Shown: one piece after another, positions 48,013 through 57,193 of the stretch | How positions within the stretch are numbered: the first letter of the stretch is position 1 | How the letters are laid out: every line of letters starts with the position of its first letter | Translations under genes and position numbers: made by a program | The notes under the pieces: generated by a model | Seen by the model: the letters and a program-made list of their open reading frames with translations, nothing else | Database searches by the model: none | Told to the model about the DNA's origin: nothing | Assembly (NCBI RefSeq): GCF_030733745.1 | Contig: NZ_JASHIK010000001.1 | Location: 248,001 to 312,000, forward strand | Origin: Stappia sp. MMSF_3263 | GTDB lineage: Bacteria > Pseudomonadota > Alphaproteobacteria > Rhizobiales > Stappiaceae | DNA: 64,000 nt | Reading direction: 5' to 3'

Positions 48013-48729
48013 TCAGCGAAGCGTGCGTGCCGAGCGGCCATCCATCAGCAGTTCGATATCGGACTTCTGCGGCTGCTGCGCGGTCCGGGTCGGCTCGGCC
48101 ATCGGCGCGTCGGGCGAAGGCTTGGAATATTCCGTCGGCGGTTCGATCAGGTAGCGCCGGACGGGCTGACCATTGGCGTCGAAGATCCCGGTCTGCTCCT
48201 TGGCCACGCCAACGCGCTGGTTGAGCTCGTTCGGCTTCATCCTGGCGTCGTCGAGCTTCTCTTCCTGGCGGATCTCGGCCTGGATGTCGCGGTTGGCGCC
48301 GCCGCTGGCAAGCTCCTTGATGCCGCGCGACTGGTAGATGTTGCTGCGGCCCTGCTTGTCGATGTCGGCCTTGTCCCGGTAGATTTCCTGAATCTTCTTG
48401 AGCTGGGCGTCATCCTGCTCGGGCCAGTTGGCGACGACCTTCTCTTCCTCCGGCTGGGGGAGAGAATCCATCGACGCGGGCATGGCGAGCGGGGCGCGCG
48501 GCTTGTACTCGATCTTCGCCTCGGTCTTGGCATCGACCGCGCCGAGACCTTCCATCAGGGAGCGGACCATCGCGACATCCGGAGCCTCGTCGGAGGACGA
48601 TCCGTCGTTGAAGCCGTCCGCACCGTGCTGGCAGCCCGCGAGCACGAGCGCGCCTGCAACGACAAGGGCAAGCCGGCCGCGGCGGAGGGTCGGGCTTGCA
48701 GGGCTTTCGGTCTGGTTACGACGCGACAC
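48013..48729 (-). CDS. DUF3035-like lipoprotein
   Basis: A 238-residue lipoprotein with lipobox LVLAGC (Cys at about residue 33). Residues about 80-95 (KPRAPLAMPASMDSLPQPE) match the DUF3035 pattern, and the rest is charged and mostly disordered or helical. In alphaproteobacteria such proteins sit in this same neighbourhood next to lspA and M16 genes; links to outer-membrane assembly have been proposed but I do not assert one. It is between lspA and the M16 pair on the same strand. Confidence 0.72.
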   Translation of the reverse strand: MSRRNQTESPASPTLRRGRLALVVAGALVLAGCQHGADGFNDGSSSDEAPDVAMVRSLMEGLGAVDAKTEAKIEYKPRAPLAMPASMDSLPQPEEEKVVANWPEQDDAQLKKIQEIYRDKADIDKQGRSNIYQSRGIKELASGGANRDIQAEIRQEEKLDDARMKPNELNQRVGVAKEQTGIFDANGQPVRRYLIEPPTEYSKPSPDAPMAEPTRTAQQPQKSDIELLMDGRSARTLR

Positions 48730-48847
48730 GGCGGCGATCCTTCAACGGTTCTGGCGCGACACGGCCTGCATGGCCCTGCTCGCTGTCATGGCGGTCGCCG
48801 ATCCTGCAAGCGGGGCACGCCGGTCGAGCGCGCGGAAAATCTCTCGC

Positions 48848-49363
48848 CTACTCAGACGGACTCTTTGCGGCATCATTGGGGCCGCCAAGGAAACTGTCAT
48901 ACAGCAGAGCGGCCACACCGGCAACGATCCACACGTCGGCAAGGTTGAAGACATACCACGAGAAGCTGCCGACGTGAAAATGGAAGAAGTCGGCGACCGC
49001 GCCATGGACGACCCTGTCGATGCCGTTGCCGAGCGCGCCGGCGATCACCAACGCGAAGCCGGCGACCTGCATCTTTCTGGTCGCATGGCTGCCCCAGACC
49101 CAGAACAGCGCCGCGACGACGAGCGTGACGCCGACCAGCAACCAGCGGCCGAGATCGGCTTCTTGCTGAAACAGACCGTAGGATATCCCGTAGTTCCAGA
49201 CCATGACGAGATCGAGGAACGGGGTCACCGCGACCCGGCCGCGCGCCGCGATGTCGAAGCCGTAGAGCATCCAGGCCTTGAAGGCCTGGTCGACAAGCAT
49301 GCCGGCAACGGCGATGCACAGGACGGGAAGGCTGGCGTGTCCCCAGAAACGGAAGCGGGTCAT
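48848..49363 (-). CDS. lspA: Lipoprotein signal peptidase LspA (signal peptidase II)
   Basis: A 171-residue inner-membrane aspartyl protease that cleaves prolipoprotein signal peptides. About four membrane helices are visible. The catalytic Asp residues lie in GNGIDRVVHG (about residue 114) and FNLADVWIV (about 140). The usual NxGxAFG motif reads NYGISYG. It precedes a lipoprotein gene, a fitting substrate. ribF lies upstream in the same direction, but ileS, which often sits between ribF and lspA, is absent and an EamA permease takes its place. Confidence 0.95.
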   Translation of the reverse strand: MTRFRFWGHASLPVLCIAVAGMLVDQAFKAWMLYGFDIAARGRVAVTPFLDLVMVWNYGISYGLFQQEADLGRWLLVGVTLVVAALFWVWGSHATRKMQVAGFALVIAGALGNGIDRVVHGAVADFFHFHVGSFSWYVFNLADVWIVAGVAALLYDSFLGGPNDAAKSPSE

Positions 49364-49433
49364 CGGGTATCCTCAAGGCGGCGGACAGGACGAGCGGGCG
49401 CCGGAGCCTGCGCAAGGGCTCCTGTCGGTGCGA

Positions 49434-50384
49434 TCAGTCGGGCGGGCCGGTGCGGTTGATGCGTGCGGCCAGTTCCTCGCGGCTCTGCCGGTTCTCGCGA
49501 TGGGCGATGTAGATGCCGCTGGCGACGATGAGGGCAATGCCGACCCAGGTCGGGCCGTCGGGGAAATCGCCGAAGACGAGATAGCCGAACAGGGTCGCGC
49601 TGACGATCTCCAGATAGTTGAACGGAGCCAGCACGGACGCGGGCGCGGCCGCGAAGGCCTTGACGATCAGCCCGTGGGCGAAGAAGGACAGCGCCCCGAC
49701 GATGGCCAGGAGCCCCCAGCCGGGCAGGTCCGGCATCACCGCAAGGCCGGGCTCGTAGCCGGCGACATTGGCGATGAGAAACAGCGTGCCGAGCAGCATC
49801 ACGCCGCCGACCCCGGCGGTGAACTGGACGCAGAGCATGCCGCCCTCGCCGGACAGTTTGCGGGTGATCACGAGATACAGCGCGAACAGGAGGGCCGCGG
49901 CCAGCGGCAGCAGCGCCGTCAGTCCGAAATTGGCGAATCCGGGTCGGATGATGATCATCGCGCCGACCAGGCCGACGGCAACGGCGGCCCAGCGACGCGG
50001 GCCAACCGGTTCCTTGAGCAGTACCGCCGACAGGATTGTCAGGATCATCGGCTCGACGAAGAAAATGGCGATGGCGTCGGCGACCGGCATCGTCGCCAGA
50101 GCCGTGAAGAAGCACACGCTTGCGCCCGACAGGAAGAACCCGCGCAAGAGGTGCGGCCAAAGGCGCGGTGCGTGCAGCACGGCAAGCCCGGGGCCGATCG
50201 CGGCGGTGAGCAGCGCAAACAGCATCTGGAAGGCGAAGCGGCCAAGGGTGATCTGCAGCGGCGGCTGGGTCGCGGTGAGGTATTTGGCGGTGACGTCCAT
50301 CAGCGGCACGAGCAGCATCGCCGCCGACATCAGGGCGATGCCCCGCATCACCGATGCGGCCGGTGCCGGGATGTGCGCTGTCAT
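49434..50384 (-). CDS. EamA/DMT-family permease
   Basis: A 316-residue protein with ten hydrophobic helices in two EamA repeats. Repeat boundaries are seen at VADAIAIFFVEPMILTILSA and at APFNYLEIVSATLFGYLVFG. Such permeases are mostly small-metabolite exporters. The start at 50384 overlaps the ribF stop by 4 bp (ATGA), so it is co-translated with ribF. The frame is open further upstream but inside the ribF coding sequence. Confidence 0.9.
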   Translation of the reverse strand: MTAHIPAPAASVMRGIALMSAAMLLVPLMDVTAKYLTATQPPLQITLGRFAFQMLFALLTAAIGPGLAVLHAPRLWPHLLRGFFLSGASVCFFTALATMPVADAIAIFFVEPMILTILSAVLLKEPVGPRRWAAVAVGLVGAMIIIRPGFANFGLTALLPLAAALLFALYLVITRKLSGEGGMLCVQFTAGVGGVMLLGTLFLIANVAGYEPGLAVMPDLPGWGLLAIVGALSFFAHGLIVKAFAAAPASVLAPFNYLEIVSATLFGYLVFGDFPDGPTWVGIALIVASGIYIAHRENRQSREELAARINRTGPPD

Positions 50385-51415
50385 GCCCCGCCGTCTCCAT
50401 CTCCGCCGCCGCCGGCCGCCGCGCCGTTGACGGCAAGGTCGACCGATCCAAGCGGCACGAGGCTGGCAAGCGCGGCGCGCGCCTCGGCGCTGTCCCGGTC
50501 CATCTGCGCGATCAGCGCCTCGATGCTGTCGAACTGCTCTTCGGGGCGCAGATAGGCGGCAATCATCACCCGCATCCGCCGGCCGTAGAGATCGCCGGAA
50601 AAGTCGAAGAGATGCACCTCGAAGAGCGGTGCGCCATTGTCGAAGGTCGGCCGCCGGCCATGGCTGGCGACCCCGTCGATCCATCTGCCGTCGACCTCCG
50701 CGCGCACCGCATAGATGCCGTGGGCGAGCCCCGTTTCGGGCGGCAGGGCCAGGTTGGCGGTCGGATAGCCGAGGTCGCGACCCCGCTTGTCGCCGTGGCG
50801 CACTTCCGCCTCCACCGACCAGCGATAGCCGAGCAGCGCGTTGGCGAGTGCGATGTCGCCCTCGGCAAGGGCTGCACGAATGCGGGTCGAGGAGACGGCC
50901 TCGCCGGCCTCGTCGTTCTCCGGCGAGACGATGGTCACGCCGAACCCGTCCGTCCGTCCGGCTTCCTCGAGAAACCCGGGCGTGCCGCGGCGGGCCCGGC
51001 CGAAGTGGAAGTCGTAGCCGGTGACCGCGTGGCGGATCTTCAGCTGTCCGCGCAAGATGTCATGGACGAAGGCCTCGGCCTCGATGCCGGCGAATTCACG
51101 CGTGAAGGGCAGGCTGACCACGCCGTTGAGCCCGGTGGCGGCCAGAACGCGGGCCTTCATCTCCGCCGGCGTCAGGCGAAACACGGGCCGGTCGGGGTTG
51201 AAGACGCTGCGCGGATGCGGCTCGAAGGTCAGCGCATAGGCGGGCGCGCCGGCCTCGCGCGCGACGGAAAGCGCAATGTCGAGCACCGCCCGGTGGCCCC
51301 GATGCACGCCGTCGAAATTTCCGATGGCGACCACGCCATGTTCCAGCGCTGCCGGAAAGGCGTCGAGATCGGCAATCGAGACGAAGGGAAGGGGAGCGAA
51401 CTGGGTCATCGGCAT
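50381..51415 (-). CDS. ribF: Bifunctional riboflavin kinase/FAD synthetase
   Basis: A 344-residue enzyme converting riboflavin to FMN and then FAD. The N-terminal adenylyltransferase domain has the nucleotide motif VVAIGNFDGVHRGHRAVL and later STRIRAALAEGDIALANALL. The C-terminal flavokinase domain shows GRDLGYPTANLAL and the PTFDNGAPLFEVHLFDF pattern. The C-terminal 25 residues are Gly/Asp-rich. ATG at 51415 or 51409. It is followed, with a 4-bp overlap, by the EamA gene. Confidence 0.96.
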   Translation of the reverse strand: MPMTQFAPLPFVSIADLDAFPAALEHGVVAIGNFDGVHRGHRAVLDIALSVAREAGAPAYALTFEPHPRSVFNPDRPVFRLTPAEMKARVLAATGLNGVVSLPFTREFAGIEAEAFVHDILRGQLKIRHAVTGYDFHFGRARRGTPGFLEEAGRTDGFGVTIVSPENDEAGEAVSSTRIRAALAEGDIALANALLGYRWSVEAEVRHGDKRGRDLGYPTANLALPPETGLAHGIYAVRAEVDGRWIDGVASHGRRPTFDNGAPLFEVHLFDFSGDLYGRRMRVMIAAYLRPEEQFDSIEALIAQMDRDSAEARAALASLVPLGSVDLAVNGAAAGGGGDGDGGA

Positions 51416-51560
51416 TCGGTCATCGGCGCGCGGCCGGGGCTGAATTTCCCGACCGCAGAGACGACCGCCGGGGTTGCCGGCGGACCCTGCCCATTCGCCC
51501 GGGAAAGGTCAAGCGCGGATGGCGCGGGAGCCTTCTTGCGGGCGGCGGGCGGCCCGCGCC

Positions 51561-52016
51561 TCAGCCGCGCGGGTCGCCGTCCTCGGCCTCGAGGCGCGAG
51601 GGCACCTTGACCATCGCCTCGCCCTCCAGGACGACCGTGTCGCCGACCATGCAGCGGCAGTCGAGGCGGGCCCGGTTGCCGCGCTCGATCAGCTCCGCGA
51701 CGGTCACAGTCACCGTGACGACGTCGTCGATTCGCACCGGCGCGCGAAAATTCAGCGTCTGGGAAAGATAAATCGCGCCGGGTCCCGGCAGCCGCGTGCC
51801 CAGCACGGCCGAGATCAGGCTGGCGGTGTAAAGGCCATGCGCGATGCGGGTGCGGAACGGGGTGCGGGCGGCGAAATGCTCCGACAGGTGTATCGGATTG
51901 CGGTCGCCGGATACTTCGGCGAAACCAATGACATCCGAAGAACTTACAATCTTCGTCAGGGTTTCGCTCTGCCCCGTTTCGAGATCTTCGAAATAGAGTG
52001 TCTGCAACGCCAGCAT
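51561..52016 (-). CDS. MaoC-family hydratase
   Basis: A 151-residue single hotdog protein of the MaoC/R-hydratase type. The active-site hydratase motif is GDRNPIHLSEHFA (Asp and His of the catalytic pair), then IAHGLYTASLISAVLGTRLP. It likely hydrates enoyl-CoA thioesters. A strong AAGGGAGGGGACC site precedes the ATG at 52016. It is oriented toward ribF, with 145 bp between. Confidence 0.9.
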   Translation of the reverse strand: MLALQTLYFEDLETGQSETLTKIVSSSDVIGFAEVSGDRNPIHLSEHFAARTPFRTRIAHGLYTASLISAVLGTRLPGPGAIYLSQTLNFRAPVRIDDVVTVTVTVAELIERGNRARLDCRCMVGDTVVLEGEAMVKVPSRLEAEDGDPRG

Positions 52017-52258
52017 GGTCCCCTCCCGTCCCTTGTCCACCAGGCCGGGCGGAAGCTAGCCGGTCCTGCGTTTCTCGGCAATTGAGCTTTCGAGGCAGAT
52101 AGGCCGATGCGCATTAACGGAGTTTTCAGGTGCGCCGGGCTAAGGTCAGCCAGCGTGGGGAGGCGGAGACACGAAAGACGTGTCGTCCTCCTGAAGATCT
52201 AAAAAGCATCAGACGCTCGCTCAAGCGGGTCGGGCAGATTGACAGTATGGAGTAGACA
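52017..52258. promoter_or_regulatory. Divergent promoter region of maoC and cheY, with leader hairpin
   Basis: About 240 bp. A perfect inverted repeat gacacg-aaaga-cgtgtc (52168-52184), flanked by partly pairing ggag/ctcc sequence, lies about 75 bp before cheY and may form a hairpin in its leader. I see no definite promoter boxes. Confidence 0.4.
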
Positions 52259-52642
52259 ATGGCCCTTGATGTTCAGATGCCGGTCCTCGTGGTCGACGAC
52301 TACAAGACCATGATCCGTATCATTCGTAACCTCCTGAAGCAGCTTGGCTTCGAGGATATCGACGATGCGGCGGACGGCACGGAAGCGCTCGAGAAGATGA
52401 AGCAGCGCCGCTATGGCCTGGTCATCTCCGACTGGAACATGGAGCCGATGACCGGATACGAGCTGCTCAAGCAGGTTCGCGCCGACGCCGGTCTCTGCAA
52501 GACGCCGTTCATCATGGTTACGGCCGAATCCAAGACCGAGAACGTGATCGCCGCCAAGAAGGCCGGCGTGAACAACTACATCGTGAAGCCGTTCAACGCG
52601 CAGACGCTGAAGGGCAAGATCGAGGCGGTCTTCTCCGACTGA
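52259..52642 (+). CDS. cheY: CheY-like chemotaxis response regulator
   Basis: A 127-residue single receiver domain. All key residues are present: acidic pair VDDYKTM, phospho-acceptor Asp in SDWNMEPMTG, the Thr in VTAES, and the Lys of VKPFNAQTLKG. It looks like true CheY, most similar to the CheY type found beside CheZ in alphaproteobacteria. It precedes a CheZ-like gene by 145 bp on the same strand, so the pair may set the CheY-P lifetime. CheA is not in the window. Confidence 0.93.
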   Translation: MALDVQMPVLVVDDYKTMIRIIRNLLKQLGFEDIDDAADGTEALEKMKQRRYGLVISDWNMEPMTGYELLKQVRADAGLCKTPFIMVTAESKTENVIAAKKAGVNNYIVKPFNAQTLKGKIEAVFSD

Positions 52643-52787
52643 TCCGGGCCCGGGCGCCGGACGGACGCCCGAGCGAGGAAGCCGGCGGCCTTGCTGCCGG
52701 CAACGGGAGAGGTGCATGCGCTCCAGCGCTTGTACGCGGCGATGCGCGGCCAGCAACCCGGCCGTGCCAATAAGGACAACGACCGAT

Positions 52788-53465
52788 ATGGGCGCATTGA
52801 AGAAGAAGGATGTCGAGGGCCTGATCTCGTTCCTGGAACAGAACCGGGACAGGCAGGGGGACGTCACGCTCAACGACGTGATCGACCTTGCCGGGGTCAT
52901 GACCGGCTCGATGCGCGAGTTTCTCGGCGCCGTGCAGCCGACGATCGCCGCCGAGCTGACCGCGATCGCCGACGAGATCGCGCGCCTCAAGGTCGAGATC
53001 CTGAACCTGCGCCCGAACGACATGAAGGACAACCAGATCCCCGAGGCGGGGCGCGAGCTGGATGCCATTGTCGAGGCGACGGAGTCCGCCACGCACACGA
53101 TCATGGAAGCGGCCGAGACGATCATGGGCGCCGGCGACATGGCGCCGGGCGATTACCAGAACCTGGTCAACGACAAGATGATCGAGGTGTTCGAGGCCTG
53201 TGCCTTCCAGGACATCACCGGCCAGCGCATCTCCAAGGTGGTCAACACGCTCAACATGATCGACGAGCGGGTCACCTCCTTCGTCGAGCGGCTGAGGATC
53301 ACCGAAGGCGACGACGCGCCGGGCGAGGAGAGCGAGGCGGACCGCCGCCGCCGCGACCTGATCCTGCATGGCCCGCAGCACGCCGGCGAGGGCGTTTCGC
53401 AGGACGATGTCGACAACATGCTGGCCAGCGGCTCGCAGGACGACATCGACAAGCTTTTCGGATAA
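52788..53465 (+). CDS. cheZ: CheZ-like protein phosphatase (second copy)
   Basis: A 225-residue helical protein. It has the CheZ active-site motif FQDITGQRISKV (Asp and Gln retained). It ends in two successive FliM/CheZ-like docking motifs, SQDDVDNML and SQDDIDKLF. By context with cheY it is the stronger candidate for the chemotaxis CheZ. ATG at 52788 follows AAGGA; the open frame extends to 52716 with a cysteine-rich, non-family start. It differs from the first copy mainly in the N-terminal region and the doubled tail motif. Confidence 0.85.
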   Translation: MGALKKKDVEGLISFLEQNRDRQGDVTLNDVIDLAGVMTGSMREFLGAVQPTIAAELTAIADEIARLKVEILNLRPNDMKDNQIPEAGRELDAIVEATESATHTIMEAAETIMGAGDMAPGDYQNLVNDKMIEVFEACAFQDITGQRISKVVNTLNMIDERVTSFVERLRITEGDDAPGEESEADRRRRDLILHGPQHAGEGVSQDDVDNMLASGSQDDIDKLFG

Positions 53466-53581
53466 AGGCGCCGCGCGAGGCGATTGCCCGCGCCGGACGC
53501 ATGTCCGCCTGTTTTCCGCGTCCGCCAAGAGACGCGGCGACCGCCTGGCCCGCCCCCGCGAGCGGCCGGAAACTGACGTAC

Positions 53582-53613
53582 AAGGCCGGATCCGCAAGGA
53601 TCCGGCCTTTTTT
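53582..53613 (+). terminator. Rho-independent terminator after cheZ
   Basis: aaggccggatcc-gcaa-ggatccggcctt followed by TTTT, a perfect 12-bp stem. A classical terminator for cheY-cheZ. Confidence 0.92.
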
Positions 53614-53665
53614 CATGACAACAGGTGGGTATCTCGGCACGAACCGCCGGTGACGGCGGCAGGCG

Positions 53666-54775
53666 TCACTGCTGCTGCGGGACGCTTTCGGTCTCTGCCG
53701 TGACCACCATGCCGCCGGGCGCGGAAGGGGCCGGTACCGCCGGGGCGGCATTGAGATAGAAGCGCTGGCCGTTGACCTCGACGAACTGGTTGCCGTTGTC
53801 GTCGACCTGGACCACCGGCTGCGCCGTGCTCTGGGCCGGGGCGGCCGGGGCTGAGACGGTCTGAACCGGAGCGGCCTGAACGGGAGCGGCCTGAACGGGA
53901 GCCGGTGCGGTGGGGACGGCCTGCGCGGGAGCCTCCATGGCCGGCGCCGGCTGTTGCGCATTCGCGCCGGCAAGCGGGGGGAAGGCGGAGGCCGCGGCCG
54001 GAGCCGATCCGGCAACCGCGCCGCCTACCAGCGGGAAGGCGGCGGTGCCGGCGGTTGCCGTACCCGGGCCCGACGAGGGGGCGGCTGCGGGGAAGACTGG
54101 CTGTCCGCCCTGTTGCGGCTGGCCGCCCTGCTGCGGGGCAAGCGCCGGAAAGGTCGTTTGCTGGCCGGCCTGGGGAAAGGCGCCGGGCTGCTGGGTCGGT
54201 GCCGGGTATGCCTGACCCTGATACGCCTGACCTTGGTACGCCTGACCCTGATAAGTCTGGCCCTGATGGGTCTGGGCGCCCGGCGCGCCATAGACCTGCT
54301 GCTGGCCCTGCGCCTGATAGGCGGGGACGGCGCCCGGCATCATGTAGGGAGCCGGTGCGGTCGCCATCGTGCCGCCGGAATTGATCCGCGCGAACAGGAC
54401 GCCTGCCTGTTCGGAGGTCAGCTTGCCGTTGGGAACGGCATTGATGCTCATCTGGAATTGCGTCACGGCGGCGCGGGTCTTGCGGCCGGGCGCACCGTCG
54501 ACAGGCCCGGCGTCGAAGCCGAGCGCGTTGAGCGATGCCTGGACGTTTTTCCAGTACTGGCGTTCCTCGGCGGTGCGCCGCGGCCGGTATACCCGCTCGC
54601 GATAGACGCGGCGCGGCCGGTTCCTGTTGATCTGGCTTCCGACGATGGCGCCGGCGGCGAAACCGATGATGCCGGCTGCCACCCCTTCGCCGCCGGCATG
54701 GGCCGGCTCGGGCGCGGTCAGGGGAACGAGGGTGAGGCTCGCCGCGGCGACGAGAAGGCTAGTTGTTCTGAACAT
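53666..54775 (-). CDS. Secreted protein with peptidoglycan-binding-like domain
   Basis: A 369-residue exported protein. Signal peptide at the start (FRTTSLLVAAASLTLVPLTA), then a glycine-zipper-like stretch (GVAAGIIGFAAGAIVGS). Residues about 72-125 match a peptidoglycan-binding repeat (VQASLNALGFDAGPVDGAPG, KTRAAVTQFQ). The rest is low-complexity Gln/Pro/Ala-rich with GQAYQ-type pentapeptide repeats encoded by 15-bp repeats near 54205-54265. Its start overlaps the 3' end of the upstream gene (54759-55853) by 17 bp, so the two are one operon. Role probably at the cell wall; no enzyme motif is seen. Confidence 0.75.
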   Translation of the reverse strand: MFRTTSLLVAAASLTLVPLTAPEPAHAGGEGVAAGIIGFAAGAIVGSQINRNRPRRVYRERVYRPRRTAEERQYWKNVQASLNALGFDAGPVDGAPGRKTRAAVTQFQMSINAVPNGKLTSEQAGVLFARINSGGTMATAPAPYMMPGAVPAYQAQGQQQVYGAPGAQTHQGQTYQGQAYQGQAYQGQAYPAPTQQPGAFPQAGQQTTFPALAPQQGGQPQQGGQPVFPAAAPSSGPGTATAGTAAFPLVGGAVAGSAPAAASAFPPLAGANAQQPAPAMEAPAQAVPTAPAPVQAAPVQAAPVQTVSAPAAPAQSTAQPVVQVDDNGNQFVEVNGQRFYLNAAPAVPAPSAPGGMVVTAETESVPQQQ

Positions 54776-55853
54776 TGCTCTGCAAGGCTCCTTGCTTGAG
54801 GTTGACCAGCCATTGGGCCGTCGAAATGTCCTGCTCGGCCGCGAAATGACTGATCATCTGGTCGAGCCGGGCGCTGCTGAGTGCCATCGCGCCGATCATG
54901 GAAATGCAGGTCTGGGGAAAGACTTCGTAATAGAAACGCCCGGATTGCCGGCTGCGCGCCTCGTCGGTCTTGCCGATATTGGCGCCGCGAAACTCGCCCA
55001 CATTGAGCATCAGGAAGGAGAAATGATCGAAGGTCGGCGGCATCTGGCCGGCCACGAACATGATGTAGCGGCACAGGAAGTCCTGGTTGGCGCTGCGTTC
55101 CTGGTTGCGGAAGCGGCGGCTCGTCAGCGTCATCGACAGGGCGTCGAGGAAGTTGAAGGGCTGGCTGTCCAGCCGCGCTTCGGGGATCTTGTAGGCGTCT
55201 TCCAGATCGAGCTCGTAGAACTCCTGCAGACGGGTGAACTGCGACAGGGGGAAGGTCTCCTTGCCCAGTTCCAGGCCGTTCTGCGCGAACCAGTTTAGGT
55301 CCTCCAGCGAATAGCGGCTGCCGAGATTGGCGATCAGGGCGAGAGCGGGGGAGGCGACCTCGCCGGGGCGTGCCGACAGGTCGAGGCCGCGCTGGAGAAA
55401 GAAGGAAATGGTCGCCGGCCGGACGCCCTGCGCCAGCATGACCGTCGCCAGCCCGCACCAGCGGTCGCTCGTCCACCTGTCGCGCCGCCAGCAGCGGGTA
55501 CGGCCGTTGAGGTCGAGCGGAGCGATCCCCGACAGGTAGTCGTAGAGCCGGCCGACCTGCTCGATATTGTCGAAGTCGAGCGCCCGCGCGTCCCCGCTGT
55601 TGCGGTTGTTGGCGAACAGCGCCTTCAGGAACAGGGTGCTGGTGTCGACATCCTCGGCCTTGACGATGCCGTTCTGGAGAAAGAACTGCGCCGCCTGCAG
55701 GTCGTTGTTGATGACATAGCCCTGGAACGTCTGCAGCGGCGTGGCATCGTTCTTGGCCGTGGCCTCGCCGGATGCGGCAAGAGCTGCCGCCAGAACCGCG
55801 CTGGCAAACATCGCCATCCGCGCAAACCGCGGCATGAATGCAAGAACCCGCAT
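54759..55853 (-). CDS. Secreted hypothetical protein
   Basis: A 364-residue protein with a signal peptide (hydrophobic MAMFASAVLAAALAASGEA). I do not recognise the family. The mature part is mainly helical, with repeat-like segments (GYVINNDLQAAQFFLQNGI and TISFFLQRGLDLSARPGEVA) that could be ankyrin- or TPR-like. Paired Cys and Trp (TRCWRRDRWTSDRWCGLATV) suggest a disulfide. It is first in an operon with the peptidoglycan-binding protein, so it may act in the envelope. ATG at 55853; no other M16 or Tad component is near. Confidence 0.7.
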   Translation of the reverse strand: MRVLAFMPRFARMAMFASAVLAAALAASGEATAKNDATPLQTFQGYVINNDLQAAQFFLQNGIVKAEDVDTSTLFLKALFANNRNSGDARALDFDNIEQVGRLYDYLSGIAPLDLNGRTRCWRRDRWTSDRWCGLATVMLAQGVRPATISFFLQRGLDLSARPGEVASPALALIANLGSRYSLEDLNWFAQNGLELGKETFPLSQFTRLQEFYELDLEDAYKIPEARLDSQPFNFLDALSMTLTSRRFRNQERSANQDFLCRYIMFVAGQMPPTFDHFSFLMLNVGEFRGANIGKTDEARSRQSGRFYYEVFPQTCISMIGAMALSSARLDQMISHFAAEQDISTAQWLVNLKQGALQSNVQNN

Positions 55854-56028
55854 GAAGCCCCCCAGCCCTGCGTGTCAATCACTGCGGAAACGACGGATCG
55901 CGTCTCCAAAAACGTTATTTCAGAGGGCAGCATACAAACTGGGGTTACGTAGCGCTACCCTCTTCCCGCAGGAATTCGGCAGGCGGAAGGGGGCGATCTT
56001 CCCGGGTAGTGAACCGGTCTTTCCTGGC

Positions 56029-56901
56029 TCACCAGACCAGATGCGGAACGGCGGCGCGCGCCGACAGGCCTTCCTCCGCAAGCCTGCGGCGCACAAGGGC
56101 CTCGTCCGGCTCCGCGACCGGACCGAAGTCCGCGGCATGGATGCCACCGGTGATGAACAGCACGTCGAGCTGGTTGGCGACGGCGCCACGGATGTCGGTC
56201 GGCAGGCCGTCGCCGATCGCCAGGATGTCGCCGCGCGGCACCGGCGCGCCGGCGATCCGTTCGACGCGGGCAATCGCCTCCTGGTAGATCGGGGCGTGCG
56301 GCTTGCCGAGGATCGTCACCGTGCCGCCGAGATCCTCGTAAAGCCGCGCCAGCGCACCGGCGCACCACACCAGCCGGTCGCCGCGTTCCACCACGATGTC
56401 CGGATTGGCGCACAGGAAGGGCAACCCGCGCGCCACCAGGCGGGCGAGCTGCTCGCGGTAGTCGTCCGGCGTCTCGTTCTCGTCGTCCATGAAGCCGGTG
56501 CACACCACCTGCTCGGCCTCCGCCTCTCCGACGAGACGGACGTCGAGCCCGTCGAACAGGGCATGGTCCCTGGCCGGGCCGATATGCAGGATCGGCTTGT
56601 CCCGGGTCGCATCGATCATCCCGCGCGTCACGTCTCCGGATGTGACGACGTCGTCATAGGCTTCGCGCGGCACGCCGAAACCGGCAAGCTGCTCCACCAC
56701 CGGACCGGCCGGGCGCGGCGAGTTGGTGATCAGAACGACGGTGCCGCCGGCGTCCCGGCGATAGGTGGCAAGCGCCTCGCAGGCGGCGGGAAAGGAGACG
56801 ACGCCGTTGTGCAGCACGCCCCAGACGTCGCACAGGACGGCACGATAGGACGGCGCGAGGGCGGAAAGGCCGGGAACGAGAAGCGGCGCGGGCTGGGTCA
56901 T
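56029..56901 (-). CDS. HAD hydrolase, TIGR01459-type (NagD-like)
   Basis: A 290-residue HAD-superfamily phosphatase. HAD motif I is AVLCDVWGVLHNG, motif II is VVLITNSPRP, motif III includes ILGKPHAPIYQ, and motif IV is ILAIGDGLPTDIRGA. The C2 cap matches the NagD/4-nitrophenylphosphatase type, specifically TIGR01459. The substrate is unknown. ATG at 56901 has GAGGTCCAG upstream. It is next to ribF/maoC in many relatives. Confidence 0.92.
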   Translation of the reverse strand: MTQPAPLLVPGLSALAPSYRAVLCDVWGVLHNGVVSFPAACEALATYRRDAGGTVVLITNSPRPAGPVVEQLAGFGVPREAYDDVVTSGDVTRGMIDATRDKPILHIGPARDHALFDGLDVRLVGEAEAEQVVCTGFMDDENETPDDYREQLARLVARGLPFLCANPDIVVERGDRLVWCAGALARLYEDLGGTVTILGKPHAPIYQEAIARVERIAGAPVPRGDILAIGDGLPTDIRGAVANQLDVLFITGGIHAADFGPVAEPDEALVRRRLAEEGLSARAAVPHLVW

Positions 56902-57193
56902 CTGGACCTCGTTTGAAAAAGCGGAACGCGAACAGGCGGGAACGACGCGGCGGCTGTGCCGGCGGACCATAATTGATCGCCGCCGAAAGGGAAGGGGCGG
57001 AGGCGTCTGCTGCGCGATAAACGCCGTCAACGCCTTGTTTTCGATGAAATTTCCGCTACGGAAGGCGAGTTTGGTTAAGAAATTGTTCAGCTTGCCGGCT
57101 GCAACCTGACGATGAATTCCGCTCGTTTGCGGGTCACCTCGCCTGAGAAAATCTCCCACCTTTCCTTCCTTCCCCCTTCCTGCGGAGGCATTG

